DNA of 64,000 nucleotides. It comes from Corynespora cassiicola. Lineage: Eukaryota > Ascomycota > Dothideomycetes > Pleosporales > Corynesporascaceae. The position numbers and the translations under genes were made by a program. Each line of letters starts with the position of its first letter. Position 1 is the first letter of the stretch. The notes beneath the pieces are model-generated. The model was not told the DNA's origin, made no database searches, and saw nothing but the letters and a program-made list of their open reading frames with translations. The stretch is from the NCBI GenBank assembly GCA_022059125.1, contig JAEUWY010000012.1, positions 992,001 through 1,056,000 on the forward strand. Direction: 5' to 3'. This document shows positions 42,357-54,005 of the stretch, in pieces.

Positions 42357-44019
42357 ATGGACACGCCTCGATCACGGAAGCGGCCGGCCACTCCAGCTAG
42401 AGAACGTTCTGCAGAACCCAATACAGCCGACAGTCAACCTGGCCAGTTTCCCTCCAATGTACAGGTTGCATTAGCCATGGCTGTGGTCAAGTCGAAGCCT
42501 CATGATACGACAGTGACTGGCAAGTGCGCCATGATGGACTCACCGCCAGCGCTGATTGAGCAGATTATATTCTTCAACTGCGGAGACATCTCAGATGCAG
42601 GCATCAGTCACCATCCGAGCGGGACCAGACGACGTACCTTGACATGGTCGCGTTTTTGCAAGAGCAAGTCAAATCTTTGCAGCAGAGGAACCAGGAACTA
42701 GAACTGCGCAATGCGAAATTGGAGCAATCTAACATCATTCTTACTGGCCAACCGATTTTCGATGAGCCAAAGCTTAGTGCAAACCCTCCCAAGCGGAAAA
42801 AAGGTAGTGCAGCGACAAGGCAAGGGGCTCATGACACGAAATCGTGGTCTTATTCGCCGGACTCAAATTCGGCTGCCGATGCTACTCTTGAAGATGAATT
42901 AAGTTGTTTTGAGCAGCTCGAAGAAGGTGCAGAATAAACTGGTTCTGCTGTTGGTAACCATACTTACGCAATGTTCTAGGTGGTGCCATACTGAGCTACA
43001 ATGTCTTCGCCGTCCACAAGCTGTGGAAGCAGCAGCAATCTGACTATGATGATGTATGCTTTCACCTAGTTCAGGCCACATCTGCACTTGGTACCGTGAT
43101 CCGCTATATCGGCAAAAACCATGATGAGTTCACGAGTAAAGCTCTGTCGGCAACAAGAACTCTTGCAAATGACAACAGCCTCTTTGCACAAGCAATCCGA
43201 TCATCAGCCCGAGTATTCATGACCATCCTCTTTGGCTTACAAAAACTTCAAACTCGAAAGATCCCTTGGCAACTCTCCCGACGTATAATCTTTGAGACTG
43301 TCAATATGTTCAAGCTGGGGCTGAAAGCCGTTGCTGAAGCGGCTCATGAATATGCAGGCCCACCTGGTGTCACTGTTCGCACCGGAAAAAGGACGGGTGT
43401 CCCCAAAGAGTGTGCAGCCTCCATGAAGATTGCACACCTACTTATAACGTTCCTTGCTTATCTCGATAAAAACGATACCGACCATCAAGAGATCTTCGAA
43501 GGCTTCGTATATCTTCTACTTGAGCGAGTGGGAGAACAGCTATACTACTTCACCTTTGGTCATTTTCGACAGGACACACTCGAAAAAGAAATTGCTGCAG
43601 GGGATGAAAAAGATGACTCTACCAACAGAAGAGACATGGCTCTGCACTATGAAGCCAAGGCGTTGATTGTTATTCTGGAGTGTGCTATGGGACTAGCTCC
43701 GAACCATATGAGCCCAGCCTCAAAGGGACAGCGCACCTCAACCAGGCTTGCGCGAACATTGAGCCTGAAAAACCTACCTACGACATCTCGGTCTCAGCTC
43801 ACGCAGCAAGCAAGGGATCGGCTTCAGCGGACACTGATCAAATGCATGTTTGGCGATGAAGATGGAGACGAGTTCTTAGAAGTCCTGCGAATGCCAGTTC
43901 GTTTGGCAGCAGCACCGAAGACCGCCAGTATTGGCAATGAGCATGTAGGAGAATGGTTCAGAACCCAGGTGTTTAAGCTCTGCGGATGGGAACTATTGGG
44001 AAAGGAAGGGGGTTGGTGA
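42357..44019 (+). CDS. Unrecognised coiled-coil protein, three exons
   Basis: Proposed exons are 42357..42523, 42601..42926 and 42980..44019, about 510 residues. Intron 2 is firm (GTGCAG...GTTCTAG, 53 nt). Intron 1 uses a GTGCGC donor like other genes here; its acceptor could be six bases upstream at 42594. The N-terminus is basic (R-S-R-K-R-P). A coiled coil follows (F-L-Q-E-Q-V-K-S-L-Q-Q-R-N-Q-E-L-E-L-R-N), then a basic/Ser-rich linker and an all-helical C-terminal domain of about 340 residues (A-V-H-K-L-W-K-Q-Q-Q; A-L-G-T-V-I-R-Y-I-G). I do not recognise the family. The long open frame with coherent splicing supports a real gene, and nuclear location is possible from the basic patches. Confidence 0.65.
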
Positions 44020-44187
44020 GGATTGAGGACCCCCTTTCCAGGAGTTATTGATGATCACACCGATCGATCACGTATGAACAGTATGTGAGACAATCTCGAT
44101 GTATTACATTATGCATATCTATTCGTAACGTTTTTTTTTCTCGCTGTTTCTCGGCCCATTTCACGTCCGTCCAATCCCATTTGACGC

Positions 44188-44817
44188 TTACCAAACAGTA
44201 AGCTTCAAGAATCCCTGAAACTCAGGATCGTACCCGGCAGTAGGGGGGTACTGCTCATCCACGGGCAAATCCAAAAGCTTCACCTGGAAGAAACCGTTCT
44301 GCCCCGCTCCCTCGGCCCCGCACGTGGGCCTCACATAGTTGAACCCCCAAGTCGTCTTGTTCTGCGCCCCGAGAAACACGCCCTCCTGCCTGACGCCATC
44401 GATCTCATGCGCATACACCTCAATCTCATAGGTGCTCTCCGGATCCTCGACCTGCACCAGCGGAAACGCATTGCGCATGTCCTTGGACACGCCAACAGTC
44501 TCCTGGGAGACGCCGACGCGGAGCTCGCCGTTGACGCAAAAGTAGGGCGCCTTTGCGAAGCGGTAGGACTTGAGGAGGTTGACGCCGAGCAGCTCGAGCG
44601 TCGAGGAGCCCCAGGTGGTGGTTGTGGGCTGGATGGGGAAGTCGTTGAAGGCGTCGTCCTCGGAGGAGGAGACTTGGACCTTGAAGGCGCCCTGGGTAGA
44701 GGGCCAGCCGACGCAGGAGGCGGCACCGGAGGGGTTGAGGGGGACGGGGACCACGGAGGGGATGGCGGTGGTGGTGCCGAGGAGGAAGGTGGCGAGAGCG
44801 AGAGTGGTGGACTTCAT
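44188..44817 (-). CDS. Small secreted protein of unknown function
   Basis: Single exon, 209 residues from the ATG at 44817. The first 19 residues (Lys, then a hydrophobic Leu/Ala/Thr run ending T-A-I-P) form a clear signal peptide. The mature part has three cysteines (in S-C-V-G-W, Y-F-C-V-N-G and P-T-C-G-A), a possible N-glycosylation site (N-K-T) and alternating beta-type sequence. No enzyme motif is visible. It could be a cell-wall or effector-like protein of the kind common in Dothideomycetes. Its upstream region has a GGT/TGG microsatellite and the palindromic ACCTACC element. Confidence 0.8.
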   Translation of the reverse strand: MKSTTLALATFLLGTTTAIPSVVPVPLNPSGAASCVGWPSTQGAFKVQVSSSEDDAFNDFPIQPTTTTWGSSTLELLGVNLLKSYRFAKAPYFCVNGELRVGVSQETVGVSKDMRNAFPLVQVEDPESTYEIEVYAHEIDGVRQEGVFLGAQNKTTWGFNYVRPTCGAEGAGQNGFFQVKLLDLPVDEQYPPTAGYDPEFQGFLKLTVW

Positions 44818-46069
44818 GTTGGAGGTTTGAGAGAGAGAGAAGGGTTTGTGTTTGCTGGTGGTGGTGGTGGTGGGAGTGGTGGTTGATAGCAGATGTGTCT
44901 CCTTCTCCAGCGCGGGCTCGCGGTCTCTTTATACCCTCCCGTCCAGCTCCTTATACACATGCCCAGGTCCCTACCTACCCAGGTAGGTAGGTGTGCATAG
45001 CACTCGAGGAGTCACACCCCAGAATCGCCATCGACGGCCCCAGCCCGCGAAATTGCAATTTGCCATGGGCGAATCCTGAATGATTGTCCTACCCCCCTTT
45101 CACTCTCCAGACCTAGACCGCCGTTGAGGCTGAGCAGCCCTGTAGTTCGTGAAAGATGCCGGGGTGCTCAAGGATCCAGGGTCCTACGACAATCCCCAAG
45201 AAGCTGGCTTCGCACCATGGCCCCGTATCTTGTGTGAGTGACTACCTAGGCCATGGACCACAGGTGTGCGAATGACGTAGAGAATACGAGCTCGAGATGA
45301 ATGGGAGCACGCACGAGGAATGGGTTGCTGTTGGTTTCCTTGCCTCATGCTGTCCAGATGCATAAAAAAAAACAAAGTTTGTCGGGGCATGCTCGCATCG
45401 CTGCTGCGGCAGCCCGCAGCCTGCGGATAAATTTCATCTCCCTAGCACACGGCTCGGCAGGGCTGGATCGCCTCAGAACCGACTAGTTTTCCCAGGCAGG
45501 ATCGGAGAAGGAGCGCGCAGGGGGCCCGATCGAGGCTAGGCGAGGGGGCCAGAAAGCGGGCGGGACAGGCGGTCTACGCACGTTGGCGGACATTACTTGG
45601 TGTTAAAAAAAAAAAAAACACGGGGCGCGCTGGGCGCCCTAGGTGCGAATGGAGAAGGCGACGTGCCAAAAATACGACTCGTGGTGAGGGTTTTGCGGGT
45701 TATTGAAAACCGGTCACTATAGAGTGGAGTGGGGAGTAAGCACTTGGGAGCTGGGCGGTACGAGAGAATGCGATGTCACGGTATGCTGGATATTCTCACG
45801 ATGGTTAATATGCAGGTAAAGCGAGAGAGGTTACATTTCAGACAAAGAAGAGCAGGTGAAGGCATTGGGAACCCTGACTGTCAGCCAATAGCCCAGACCA
45901 GGGGCACGTTCGGAGCCAGGAACATCTCAGCTAATGCTGTTATTATAAACTCGTTCGCATTATAGGCATGTTAAGCGCTACATTAATTAATTAGAAAAGG
46001 TTATTTTCGCCAATACCTACCAAGATTTTCGATTCAAAAAGGAATCTATCGAACAACACGACCCTGGCA
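44818..46069. other. Intergenic, 1.25 kb, with microsatellites and a palindromic element
   Basis: Holds the promoter of the secreted protein: GA repeat about 44828-44841, (TGG)n about 44856-44873 and an 8-bp-arm inverted repeat at 44971-44990. A 14-nt poly-A run lies near 45605. No gene supported. Confidence 0.5.
44971..44990. repeat. Inverted repeat of CTACCTAC arms, related to ACCTAGGT palindromes
   Basis: Eight-base arms that are exact reverse complements, separated by four bases. Upstream of the secreted-protein gene. Confidence 0.75.
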
Positions 46070-48232
46070 CTATCTCTTCCAAAAGGCGGCGAGCTTGCTC
46101 TTGCCGCTTTGCTCCACCTCGGGTGCAGCATCGACGGGCTTCTCAGCGTCGGGCAAACTCTGCTCGTCGCCAAGTCTGGGATTCCGAATGACGCATGAGA
46201 AGAAGATGAGCACCGCGCACAGACAGATACCGGTGATGCAAAGCAGGCGCTGCACATGCTTGTACGAATCGATGGCTGCATCGCGGTTGGGCGTTCCGGG
46301 AGGATAGAGAGCGACCAAATCGAGTGGCGAGGCGTACCATTGCAATGCCTCGGTAGCATTTCCGATGCGTGAAGTCAGTTCTCCGGGGACGACTTGGGTC
46401 CAGATTGCGCCTGAAACGGTGTTTCCGAGGGCAGAACCAATGTTGTAGCTCGCAAGGTAGAGACCAGTAATGACGGCGACGTGCTCGTGCTTCGTTGCAG
46501 CCTGGATCGAGGCTTGCGCTGGGTAAGGGAACATTCCACCAGCTATACCGAGAAGCACTTGAGCACCGATGATTCCAGAGTGTGCGTCGCGACCGTTACC
46601 TCCACGGTAGTGAATCAGGAGGCCAAAGGCCACCATGAACAGGCAAGTTCCAAAGAAGATGAAGGGTTTGAGACGGCGGACTTTATAGACGACAAGTCCG
46701 AGGAGAACACCGGTGATGACCGACGCGAACGAATACAGCGAGGTGATGCGGGTGGCAGACTTGACTGATTCGTTGAAGCCGACAACTAGGACGCTGTACA
46801 GGTAATCTGGCAGGCGGCGGTTAGTTCTCCATCATGCAACTCGAGGGGATTTGAGTACGTACCTCCCTGGCAGGTCCAAGCAAAGTTGAGGGTGATGGCA
46901 ATACCCAGCGCACCCCAGACGGCGCGGTCTTTCAACAGGTGGAAGGGCACCATGGGGTGTGGCGCCCGCTTCTCCCAGATGATCCACGCAGGAATACACA
47001 AGACTCCAATCACGAGAGGCACGATGATCTTTGCCGTCTTCCACTGTGACGAGACACCGCCTGCAATGGTGAAGGGGACGAGGATGAAGCCGAAGACCAT
47101 GATGAGGAGAAGGATTCCGACGACATCGAGCTGCCAGAAGAGGGCCACGGCCAGCTTACGGGGGCCGTACATCTGGTAGGGGGTCTTGTAGTGGTCCAGA
47201 GAGCCTGCCTTCTTGGCCTTGCGACCAACCCACCAGAGGGACAGGATGAGAGGAAGCGAGCAAGCTGGATAGATGATGTTCCACATCCCGATACCTTTAA
47301 AAAATCAGCATGAATTCAGTCGTGAAAAAACTGGTGGTCTAAGCTTACCCCATCGCCAGGTAGTTTCTTGCAGAACAACGCTGCTAATCTCAGCACTGAC
47401 CCAAGTGTTGATGATGAAAGGCAAAGCAGGGATATAAGAGAAGAACAGGCGCGAGCGCAGGGATGTGGTGTCAGCGACAACGACTTCGACCAGAAGAATC
47501 ACGCAAGTGTATCCAATCTGATAGAAAACGGCACCTGGGAGAAACGAGTCAGAAAGAGTTACAAGACCGAATCCGACTGGATGGATGGTACGTATGGCGG
47601 GCTCGAGGTCGGATGGTAACTCACCTGCAGCAAATCCCTGCACATTCTTGCAAGAAGCCTCGATAATGGTACCGAGAACGTAGAAGAAGATGGATACAAG
47701 GATGAGTTCCACTCTGCCGAACACATCGGCGATCTTGGCGGCGGTGGGCTTTTGTGTGGTCAGTGACTATTCCTGAACGAGCCGCCCTGATGATCACCCT
47801 GTAGGACAAACGGCCGAAGCCGGAGGGGGGGCGCAGCCTCGTCACTGTTGGAAGTAGGACATACCTGAGCAGCAGCAGCAATGATGGCGCGTACGGTGTT
47901 GATGGTGGCGAGCAGCGAGTGACCTCCCATGTTGGACGTGGCCGTGGGCTGGTAGACATAGCGAAGGGTGCCATCCAGTCCATACGCGTACTAGTCGGAG
48001 CATGTTAGCGATGATGCACAGCTAGCGGACTGGGCTTGGGAAAGGCGCGTGGAAAACTTACGGCAATCAGGAAGATGCCAAAGAAGATGGAGATGCGGTT
48101 GGCAAATGTGATATGCTCACTAAGTGCCTCTATACGCACGACACCGGGGGACTTGTCGCCGATGAGGGTGACGACGTCGTCGTCGGAAGCATAAGGCTCC
48201 GCCTTGGGCTTCTTCTCGTCCACTTCAGACAT
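46070..48232 (-). CDS. Siderophore-iron MFS transporter (Sit1/Mir/ARN type)
   Basis: Six exons on the minus strand: 48232..48062, 47990..47865, 47748..47625, 47534..47349, 47294..46863 and 46806..46070, giving 591 residues. All introns keep phase. Many hydrophobic segments fit a 14-helix transporter of the siderophore family. Typical stretches are [31 protein letters not shown] (formed by splicing), [17 protein letters not shown] and [19 protein letters not shown]. It imports ferric siderophores through the plasma membrane, driven by the proton gradient. A perfect SreA-type GATA site about 400 bp upstream predicts repression by iron. No siderophore synthetase is in the window. Confidence 0.92.
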
Positions 48233-49167
48233 GGCGATCTGCAGGATCAGTTCCGTGGGACCGGCAGAGGGTATGTAGTGTGACGGACAGGTCAGGGCCC
48301 CAAGAGACGCAGGAGGGTGGAGCTGATCAGGCTGGCGACGGAGTGAAGATGGTAAGAATTTATGCGACTGATTAGATGGACTGATCAAGCGCCGCCAAGG
48401 GTACCAAGGCGCCGGCGCTCAGAGATTGCTCGGAGACGGCCGTGGGCGCGTCTAAGGAAAGAAAACTAGCCTCAGCAGTAAAAGGCCGACGCCGTTTGCC
48501 ATTCACAGAGGCGGCTGAGTTGGAGGGGGGCAGGAAACGGGCGAGACACAGAAGGAGGCCTCGTGGTGCGATGGGTGGGGGGGTTTTGGGGGTACCAGTA
48601 GCTAGCGCACAGCCTGATCATCGCTTTTATCAGATGCGGGCGAATCGTGGTTGTCGGCCGGGATTCGGGCCAATGGGAGGCCAGCGGCCGCGCCAAGAGA
48701 TGGGCAGGACATGCATCGACGCAGGGTGGAGCTCGGGGGCCCCGACTACCGGGGAGGTAGCATTGCACTAGCCCTGCCCTATTCTCGGGTGAGCATGCAA
48801 CGACTTGCCCGAGAGAACCGCGTGTGGCGACCTGGCAAGGGACGTGCCGTCGAGTCGACAGCTCTGAGCCATGCCCGTACCTGTCGACAGCCGTGTCCAA
48901 ACCAGCGGGTTCGGAATCTCACCGACTGCCACGAGCGCTCACGTCCGTCTGGGTATGCCCTTTTCCAGTGACCGCCAGGGTGATATCACAAAAAAACATG
49001 CAGGCCACGCGATGAAAATTCCATTCAGGGCGTCAGGGTAACATCAGCTGTTTACCTACGGTAGGGCCCAAGCTCCCAGCCAACGCACACTAACGGCCCG
49101 GGCTCGAGCGCCGCCACAGAGACGAACTTGTTTTTCTCCAATCCAGCCCAGGCCGTCCGGAAACTTT
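48233..49167. promoter_or_regulatory. Intergenic, 935 bp, promoter of the siderophore transporter
   Basis: Upstream of the minus-strand transporter and downstream of the minus-strand oxygenase gene. Contains a perfect SreA-type site at 48627-48635 and GC-rich DNA. No gene supported. Confidence 0.55.
48627..48635 (-). promoter_or_regulatory. SreA-type iron-response GATA site, ATCTGATAA
   Basis: On the minus strand the nine bases read ATCTGATAA, an exact match to the ATCWGATAA consensus known for the iron repressor SreA of Aspergillus. It lies about 395-403 bp upstream of the start codon of the siderophore transporter and on the same strand. Confidence 0.6.
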
Positions 49168-50340
49168 TTACTCTTCAGTATTTCCTGTGTCATAGCCGCT
49201 GTCGTCCTGGAACTCGACCCATGTGCTCATCTTCTTGCGGACATGCTCGCCGTACACAACCGACTCTTCAACCCCATCTACCGGGGCCACAGCGCAGCGT
49301 TCGCCCGGCTCAAAGAAGAACGGAATGCTGAACCGACCAAACGGGGTCCCTGGCTCAGGCGACGTCTTCTGAGGCGTGCGAACTCTGTGCATGGTTGCCG
49401 TGAAACGCCCACCCGATACCTTCGCCATGAGATCGCCAATGTTCACCACGATGCTGTGCGGCACGTACGGCGCCGGAACCCAGTCTCCTGCCGCATTCAA
49501 TACCTCGAGCCCCCCGGTCGGGTCCTGGTGCAGCAGCGTGAGGATGCCACTATCCGTGTGGGGCGTACAGCTTAATTTGACATCCTCGCCCGCGCTAGGG
49601 GCCCGCGCCAGTGGGACGGATGGGTAGTGGAGAAGGCGAAGCGTGCTGAGAGAATCCTTGAGCCAAGGTGAAAAGGCGTCACCATCCTTGCCGAGGGAAC
49701 TGGCGAGCAAGGACAGCAGTTTGGATGAGAAGTCCTGCAGTTCATCGTGCAATTGCTCCAGTTGTTCTCGCCCGCTGAAACTTTCCTTCTCCGGCCATAC
49801 ATTGGGCTCGGCAAGCACAATCTTCTGGGCCTTGGACGCTGATCCATCAGTGGTTTGGAAGCTTGGCGATCCGATCTCGAAGCCCTCCTTCAAATTATCT
49901 GATGCTAAATTGGGCTGTGTGGGGAAGTACCTGCATATGTGAGCTGTGTGTTCGAGACAATGCCAAAGCCGATCGCTCCAGGACAGTGGCAACGACGATC
50001 ATTCGATCTAGCCAACCTCTGACCTAAATGTACGCCAGGACTGCGAGCCATGGGAAACCTCTTATACGTACCCTCGATATGTGTTACTGTTCCCCGGCCG
50101 GAACGTCTTCTTGGCAAGCTTCATCTTCTGGTCCGTCGGCAGGGCAAAAAATTCCCGGGCCAGACCAAACACCTGCTCATGATCAAAGCTCAACGGGATA
50201 TTGACAAGGTACGCGAACCCGGTCGTGGCAAAGACGTCGTAGAGCTGCGAGCTCAACGAATTCCTGTCCTCCTCGGACAAGTGCGGAGAGCGCAACGCAC
50301 CGACATCCACGATGGGCAGTGAGTCAAAAGAGGTGGTCAT
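49168..50340 (-). CDS. 2-oxoglutarate/Fe(II)-dependent oxygenase, isopenicillin N synthase-like
   Basis: Two exons, 50340..50072 and 49930..49168, give 343 residues. The 141-nt intron starts GTACGT and splits a Gly codon, producing N-T-Y-R-G-Y-F-P. The N-domain has L-P-I-V-D-V-G and the C-domain the double-stranded beta-helix with the iron ligands His214 and Asp216 in H-T-D-S-G and His271 in M-H-R-V. The co-substrate arginine and serine follow in G-R-F-S-I-P-F-F-F. The role is oxidation of a small molecule coupled to 2-oxoglutarate; the substrate is unknown. An in-frame ATG further upstream (50475) would add 45 residues; the start chosen begins the conserved domain. Part of a minus-strand run with the transporter and the amidotransferase. 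Confidence 0.85.
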
Positions 50341-50864
50341 TCTGGACAGATCAATTGGCAATGAAGCAGCAATGAAGCAAAAGCCAAAGCAACGTCGGAT
50401 GGAAGCAGTTGTTGGCGTGTGAAGACACAGTTTCGGGTCCCCGTTCCTTTGTCGGCAGGAGGTCGCGTGCGCCATAAAGGTGGGGATTAGTGTGAGCGGC
50501 CAATCACACTACCGTCCTACACGAGCCATTGCATGCCCCTCGTCGACTCTATGTCAACGTACCAGACATGGCTGAGTATGTTATCAAGGCTATGCAGGGG
50601 ATAAGCTTGCCCCGTGAGACTCGAAAGACGTGCTGATGGCAAAAAAAACACCAAAAACATACAACAGCGGGGATTCGCTGGTGGTCACCCACCCAACTAC
50701 TAATCCGCCGGTACACTTCTTAAGTACAGCTGAGCGGACGGGAAGCTCTGATTCAAGTGTCCGATGGTCGTATGTGATGGTTGATTCACATGAGTCACTA
50801 TTTGATTGTGAATATCTAGATTGTCTCCCTGCTTCTCTATGTACACCAAAGCATGACACTGCAG
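50341..50864. other. Intergenic, 524 bp
   Basis: Promoter of the oxygenase and 3' flank of the amidotransferase. No feature recognised. Confidence 0.4.
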
Positions 50865-51740
50865 CTACTCTTGCAGAGGCGGCGTCAACAACCCTCCAGT
50901 AACTGCATGTGTCGACCCATTCTTGGTTACTGCTTCCTCCAGGAGGAACTTGACGACCAACTCCGCTGCAACTTCTGCGTCATCGTCTTTATCGATGGTC
51001 GCGAGCGTCTCCTGAAGTGCTTTTGGCTCCCAGTTCGCACCGAATACCTTTATAACCTCTGTGTTGATGAAACTATCAAACTCAAAGTGTCCCTGGAATG
51101 TGAAAACCCGCCCCGGCTGATAAATCCCCTGATTCGCACAATGTTCACTCCTGCCAATCGACTGCCAGTCCCCAGGCAACGCACCAGAAGGAGGGAGTCT
51201 GACGTGGTCCGCATGCACAAACTGTAATCGTAGCGTCTTTGGTACAGATATCGTAGGCGTTTCTCCGTTCGCCAAGTGTGCCGTCTTCCCAAGGGTCCTC
51301 TGGAATTCGTCGTTGAGCACCATCTCCTTGACGCCGAGCTCCCAGCCATTGGGGTCCTTTTCGACCACGACCCCACTCTCCTTCAGCAAGCCCTGGCTAA
51401 TCAACTGGTGGCCAAAACAGCTTCCAAAAATCTTGACGGCGGGGAAGTTGGCGTACACATCGCGTACATAGTCCTCCAGCTTCTTGATCCAAGCTTCGTT
51501 ATCGTAGGCCGATGCCGCAGATCCGGTGATGAGAAGGGCGTGGATATCATCGAGGGACGATGGATATTCTCCATTTGTGACGTCGTAGTTTGTAGATTGT
51601 ATCTTGAGGTTTGGCGATATCCGCGAGGCGGCCGACGAAATGAGGTGGTGGAAGATGTTGCCATACGTGCCCCACTTCGGGAGCACAGCTCCCAGAGGGA
51701 CATCCGCATTCAGCATGGCAATATGAATCGTCTGGGCCAT
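50865..51740 (-). CDS. Class I glutamine amidotransferase-like protein
   Basis: Single exon, 291 residues from the ATG at 51740. The GATase1 triad is visible: nucleophile Cys108 in F-G-S-C-F-G-H-Q, then His218 and Glu220 in Q-G-H-F-E-F. Substrate-loop residues precede it (A-L-L-I-T-G-S-A-A-S-A-Y-D). There is no synthetase domain, so it is a stand-alone amidotransferase of the type also found as gamma-glutamyl peptidases or GMP-synthase-like proteins in fungi. It probably hydrolyses a gamma-glutamyl bond or supplies ammonia. The true substrate cannot be told from sequence. Confidence 0.88.
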   Translation of the reverse strand: MAQTIHIAMLNADVPLGAVLPKWGTYGNIFHHLISSAASRISPNLKIQSTNYDVTNGEYPSSLDDIHALLITGSAASAYDNEAWIKKLEDYVRDVYANFPAVKIFGSCFGHQLISQGLLKESGVVVEKDPNGWELGVKEMVLNDEFQRTLGKTAHLANGETPTISVPKTLRLQFVHADHVRLPPSGALPGDWQSIGRSEHCANQGIYQPGRVFTFQGHFEFDSFINTEVIKVFGANWEPKALQETLATIDKDDDAEVAAELVVKFLLEEAVTKNGSTHAVTGGLLTPPLQE

Positions 51741-52757
51741 GATCGATACTTCCTTGGGCCTTCAATCGAGGAGGTTTGGAGTTCAGCAAGGGACAAAGCG
51801 GCGTAGGGCGCAGGTGCTCGAGTACATGATTGCCACGGACGGCCGATTTCATTGTACCGAGTTGCCGAATTCGGAAGCGTCGCGATAAGCTGTTACTCAC
51901 GTCCGCCCCACCGATTCGCTTTCCATTACAAACACTTTGCTGTGTCGAGGGCCCGACTACGACGGATGCTCTCGCCCTGCTGTCTGGATATAGCCGGCTA
52001 CTACAGCGTTTCGGCCTTGCTGCCAGCCGATTGGCACACTTAGCTAAGCAGAAGCCCTGCCCCTGCACCAAATCCCCGCTTTCGCTTCGTATCCTCCGCC
52101 TCGGACTTCCTATTCCGCTGTCGCGGCCTTTCGACTCCGAGTGCACGCTGAGTTGTCTTTTGATGCTTGCGAAGGCGATGAGTCAAATACTCGGCATCAG
52201 CGGTTGCGGTTGCGGTGACTGAATGGGTGTTGCACCAAAACACCTCTGTGTATGATTCTCGCCAGGAATATGTCCTGTTGCATCTGGTAGACCTTTTCAA
52301 CTAGCCTGAGGGAAGGGTACCTCGCTCGGGACCCATGCAAGTATCATTTACACCATCATTGTAGATCATAGAGCCCACCCCCCTCGGCATTGCGTATTGT
52401 TTAAAGTCACTATCGCAAATGGATGATTAGTCCCAGCCACGTCCTAGCAATTCCTCATCCTAGACGGGGTATCTAACGATTAAGCGGGACTGACACATCG
52501 CAACTCAAGAAGCCCTTTTAAAGTAAAGCAGACACAAGGGCTGCTGGGGACGGATTGGCAGCATGTCTTCTATAAAGTATTATGAAGAGCTATCAAATAA
52601 TTCCATTCGACTGTATGGAAACTCGCCTAGTCTCCAAATCTCCCTCTCACGTTCTAGAATGATTTTTGCCAGCCAATGACGCCCATCCAGATCCATACCT
52701 AGATCACATCCCCGAAATATTGATGAGACTACTCATCGGTGTTGTTCTCAGAAATCC
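51741..52757. other. Intergenic, 1.0 kb, no gene seen
   Basis: Promoter side of the amidotransferase and 3' flank of the BTB gene. Open frames at about 51830-52222 and 51547-52146 overlap each other on opposite strands and look non-coding. Confidence 0.45.
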
Positions 52758-53624
52758 TCATTTATAGTACTCCGGACAGAACTTGGTGCGGCAATTTCGG
52801 CACTTCGTGGGCATTACCTTGTAAAAGTGCATGTGTGAGCAAATCTTGCAAGCAGCTGAAGTACCGCTCAGCAAATCAGCATCATAACAGACCAAAGCCA
52901 GGTCCGCTGCGAAGGTCTGATTAGCGGCGAGAAATTTTCGAAAGTTGTCATCGAAGGTAAATCCGTTTCTTTTCAGAATCTCCGAAACGATCTTCATACC
53001 AAGATAGGTACCTGATTCGTATCCCTCTTCATGGTATGTTTGCGTCAGTACTTCTTCTATGCATTTCCTGTTGGGTTTTCCACGTGAGAAGCAACTGGAC
53101 TTCAGTGCTTGTACGAGATCGTTTGTCGCATGCTCCTTCAGGTTCGTGATACCATAGTAGTCTGCAATCCTATAGGTTTCACAGGGGATGAGCACGCGCT
53201 TGACCTTGTCCTCTCCAGCCAAAGTTTTGACTTGTTCGTCGTCGTAGGTCTGGGTATAAATGAATTTCAAGGCGAATTCGAAATTATCCGGGCTGCCAAC
53301 AAAGGTTTTTATCTCCCGTTCAGATGCTTCCTAAGAAAGTAGCAAGATTAGTGATATGCACTAGATTCTTTGCGATGATAGTGGCATGTACCTTGAAATT
53401 TCCCATGAAAGCCTTCATAAAGAACTTTGAGTGCAGAGACAGCACAGCTTTATGAGCCTGGTATATGCGTGGAGTGTCATTGCCATATGTCCCATGCCGG
53501 ACTATTACGTCTGAGAAGATTTTATTGTTGAAGAGGCTGAGAATAGAATTAGCATATCGAACTCTAAGTGAATAAATTTGAGGATCACCTACTTAGCTTT
53601 GTTTGCTTCATTCTTGGTAGCCAT
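52758..53624 (-). CDS. BTB/POZ protein with C-terminal zinc-ribbon-like cysteines
   Basis: Three exons on the minus strand: 53624..53593 (32 nt), 53536..53392 and 53330..52758, giving 249 residues. The BTB core is clear: L-F-N-N-K-I-F-S-D-V-I-V, Y-Q-A-H-K-A-V-L-S-L-H-S-K-F-F, and after splicing E-A-S-E-R-E-I-K-T-F, then F-A-L-K-F-I-Y-T-Q-T-Y. The C-terminus has C-K-I-C and C-R-N-C-R-T-K-F-C, which could bind one zinc. BTB domains dimerise and often recruit targets to Cul3 ubiquitin ligases. It is head to head with a second BTB locus of the same exon layout (54006-54716), which carries an in-frame stop. Confidence 0.82.
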
Positions 53625-54005
53625 CTCGAAAGTTGATGCCCAGTCGGGGTATTTAATGCTTTGTGTGGTTTATGGATGAAATGTTTTCCTGGATATTTGG
53701 GCGGCGGGTGGAGCTTTTAAACTATGGTACATAAGTTCAAAAGGCAAGAAAAAGGTGGCAGTGAAGGTTTGGGTGAGCCACATTTGAGATGATTTTAGTG
53801 AGAGATTGATGAGCCCAGTGATAGTGTAGTGAGAAGCCGCATATTACGGCATGTATGAATATAAGTAATATAGTAACAAGGCGCTGCATCTCTCTCACCA
53901 ACATAACCAGAACGTCTTATAGGATTTGTAGTCTAGTTCATGCCACCTGGCCTGCTCCACTCGGCCTGATACCTCTCAAGGAGTTTACAATCCATTCAAC
54001 TAATC
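53625..54005. promoter_or_regulatory. Shared promoter region between head-to-head BTB genes
   Basis: 381 bp between two divergent start codons. AT-rich. Nothing else recognised. Confidence 0.5.

Noticed and set aside
51547..52222. Opposing open frames between the amidotransferase and BTB genes
   Set aside because: They mirror each other on the two strands, lack motifs and have composition of promoter DNA.
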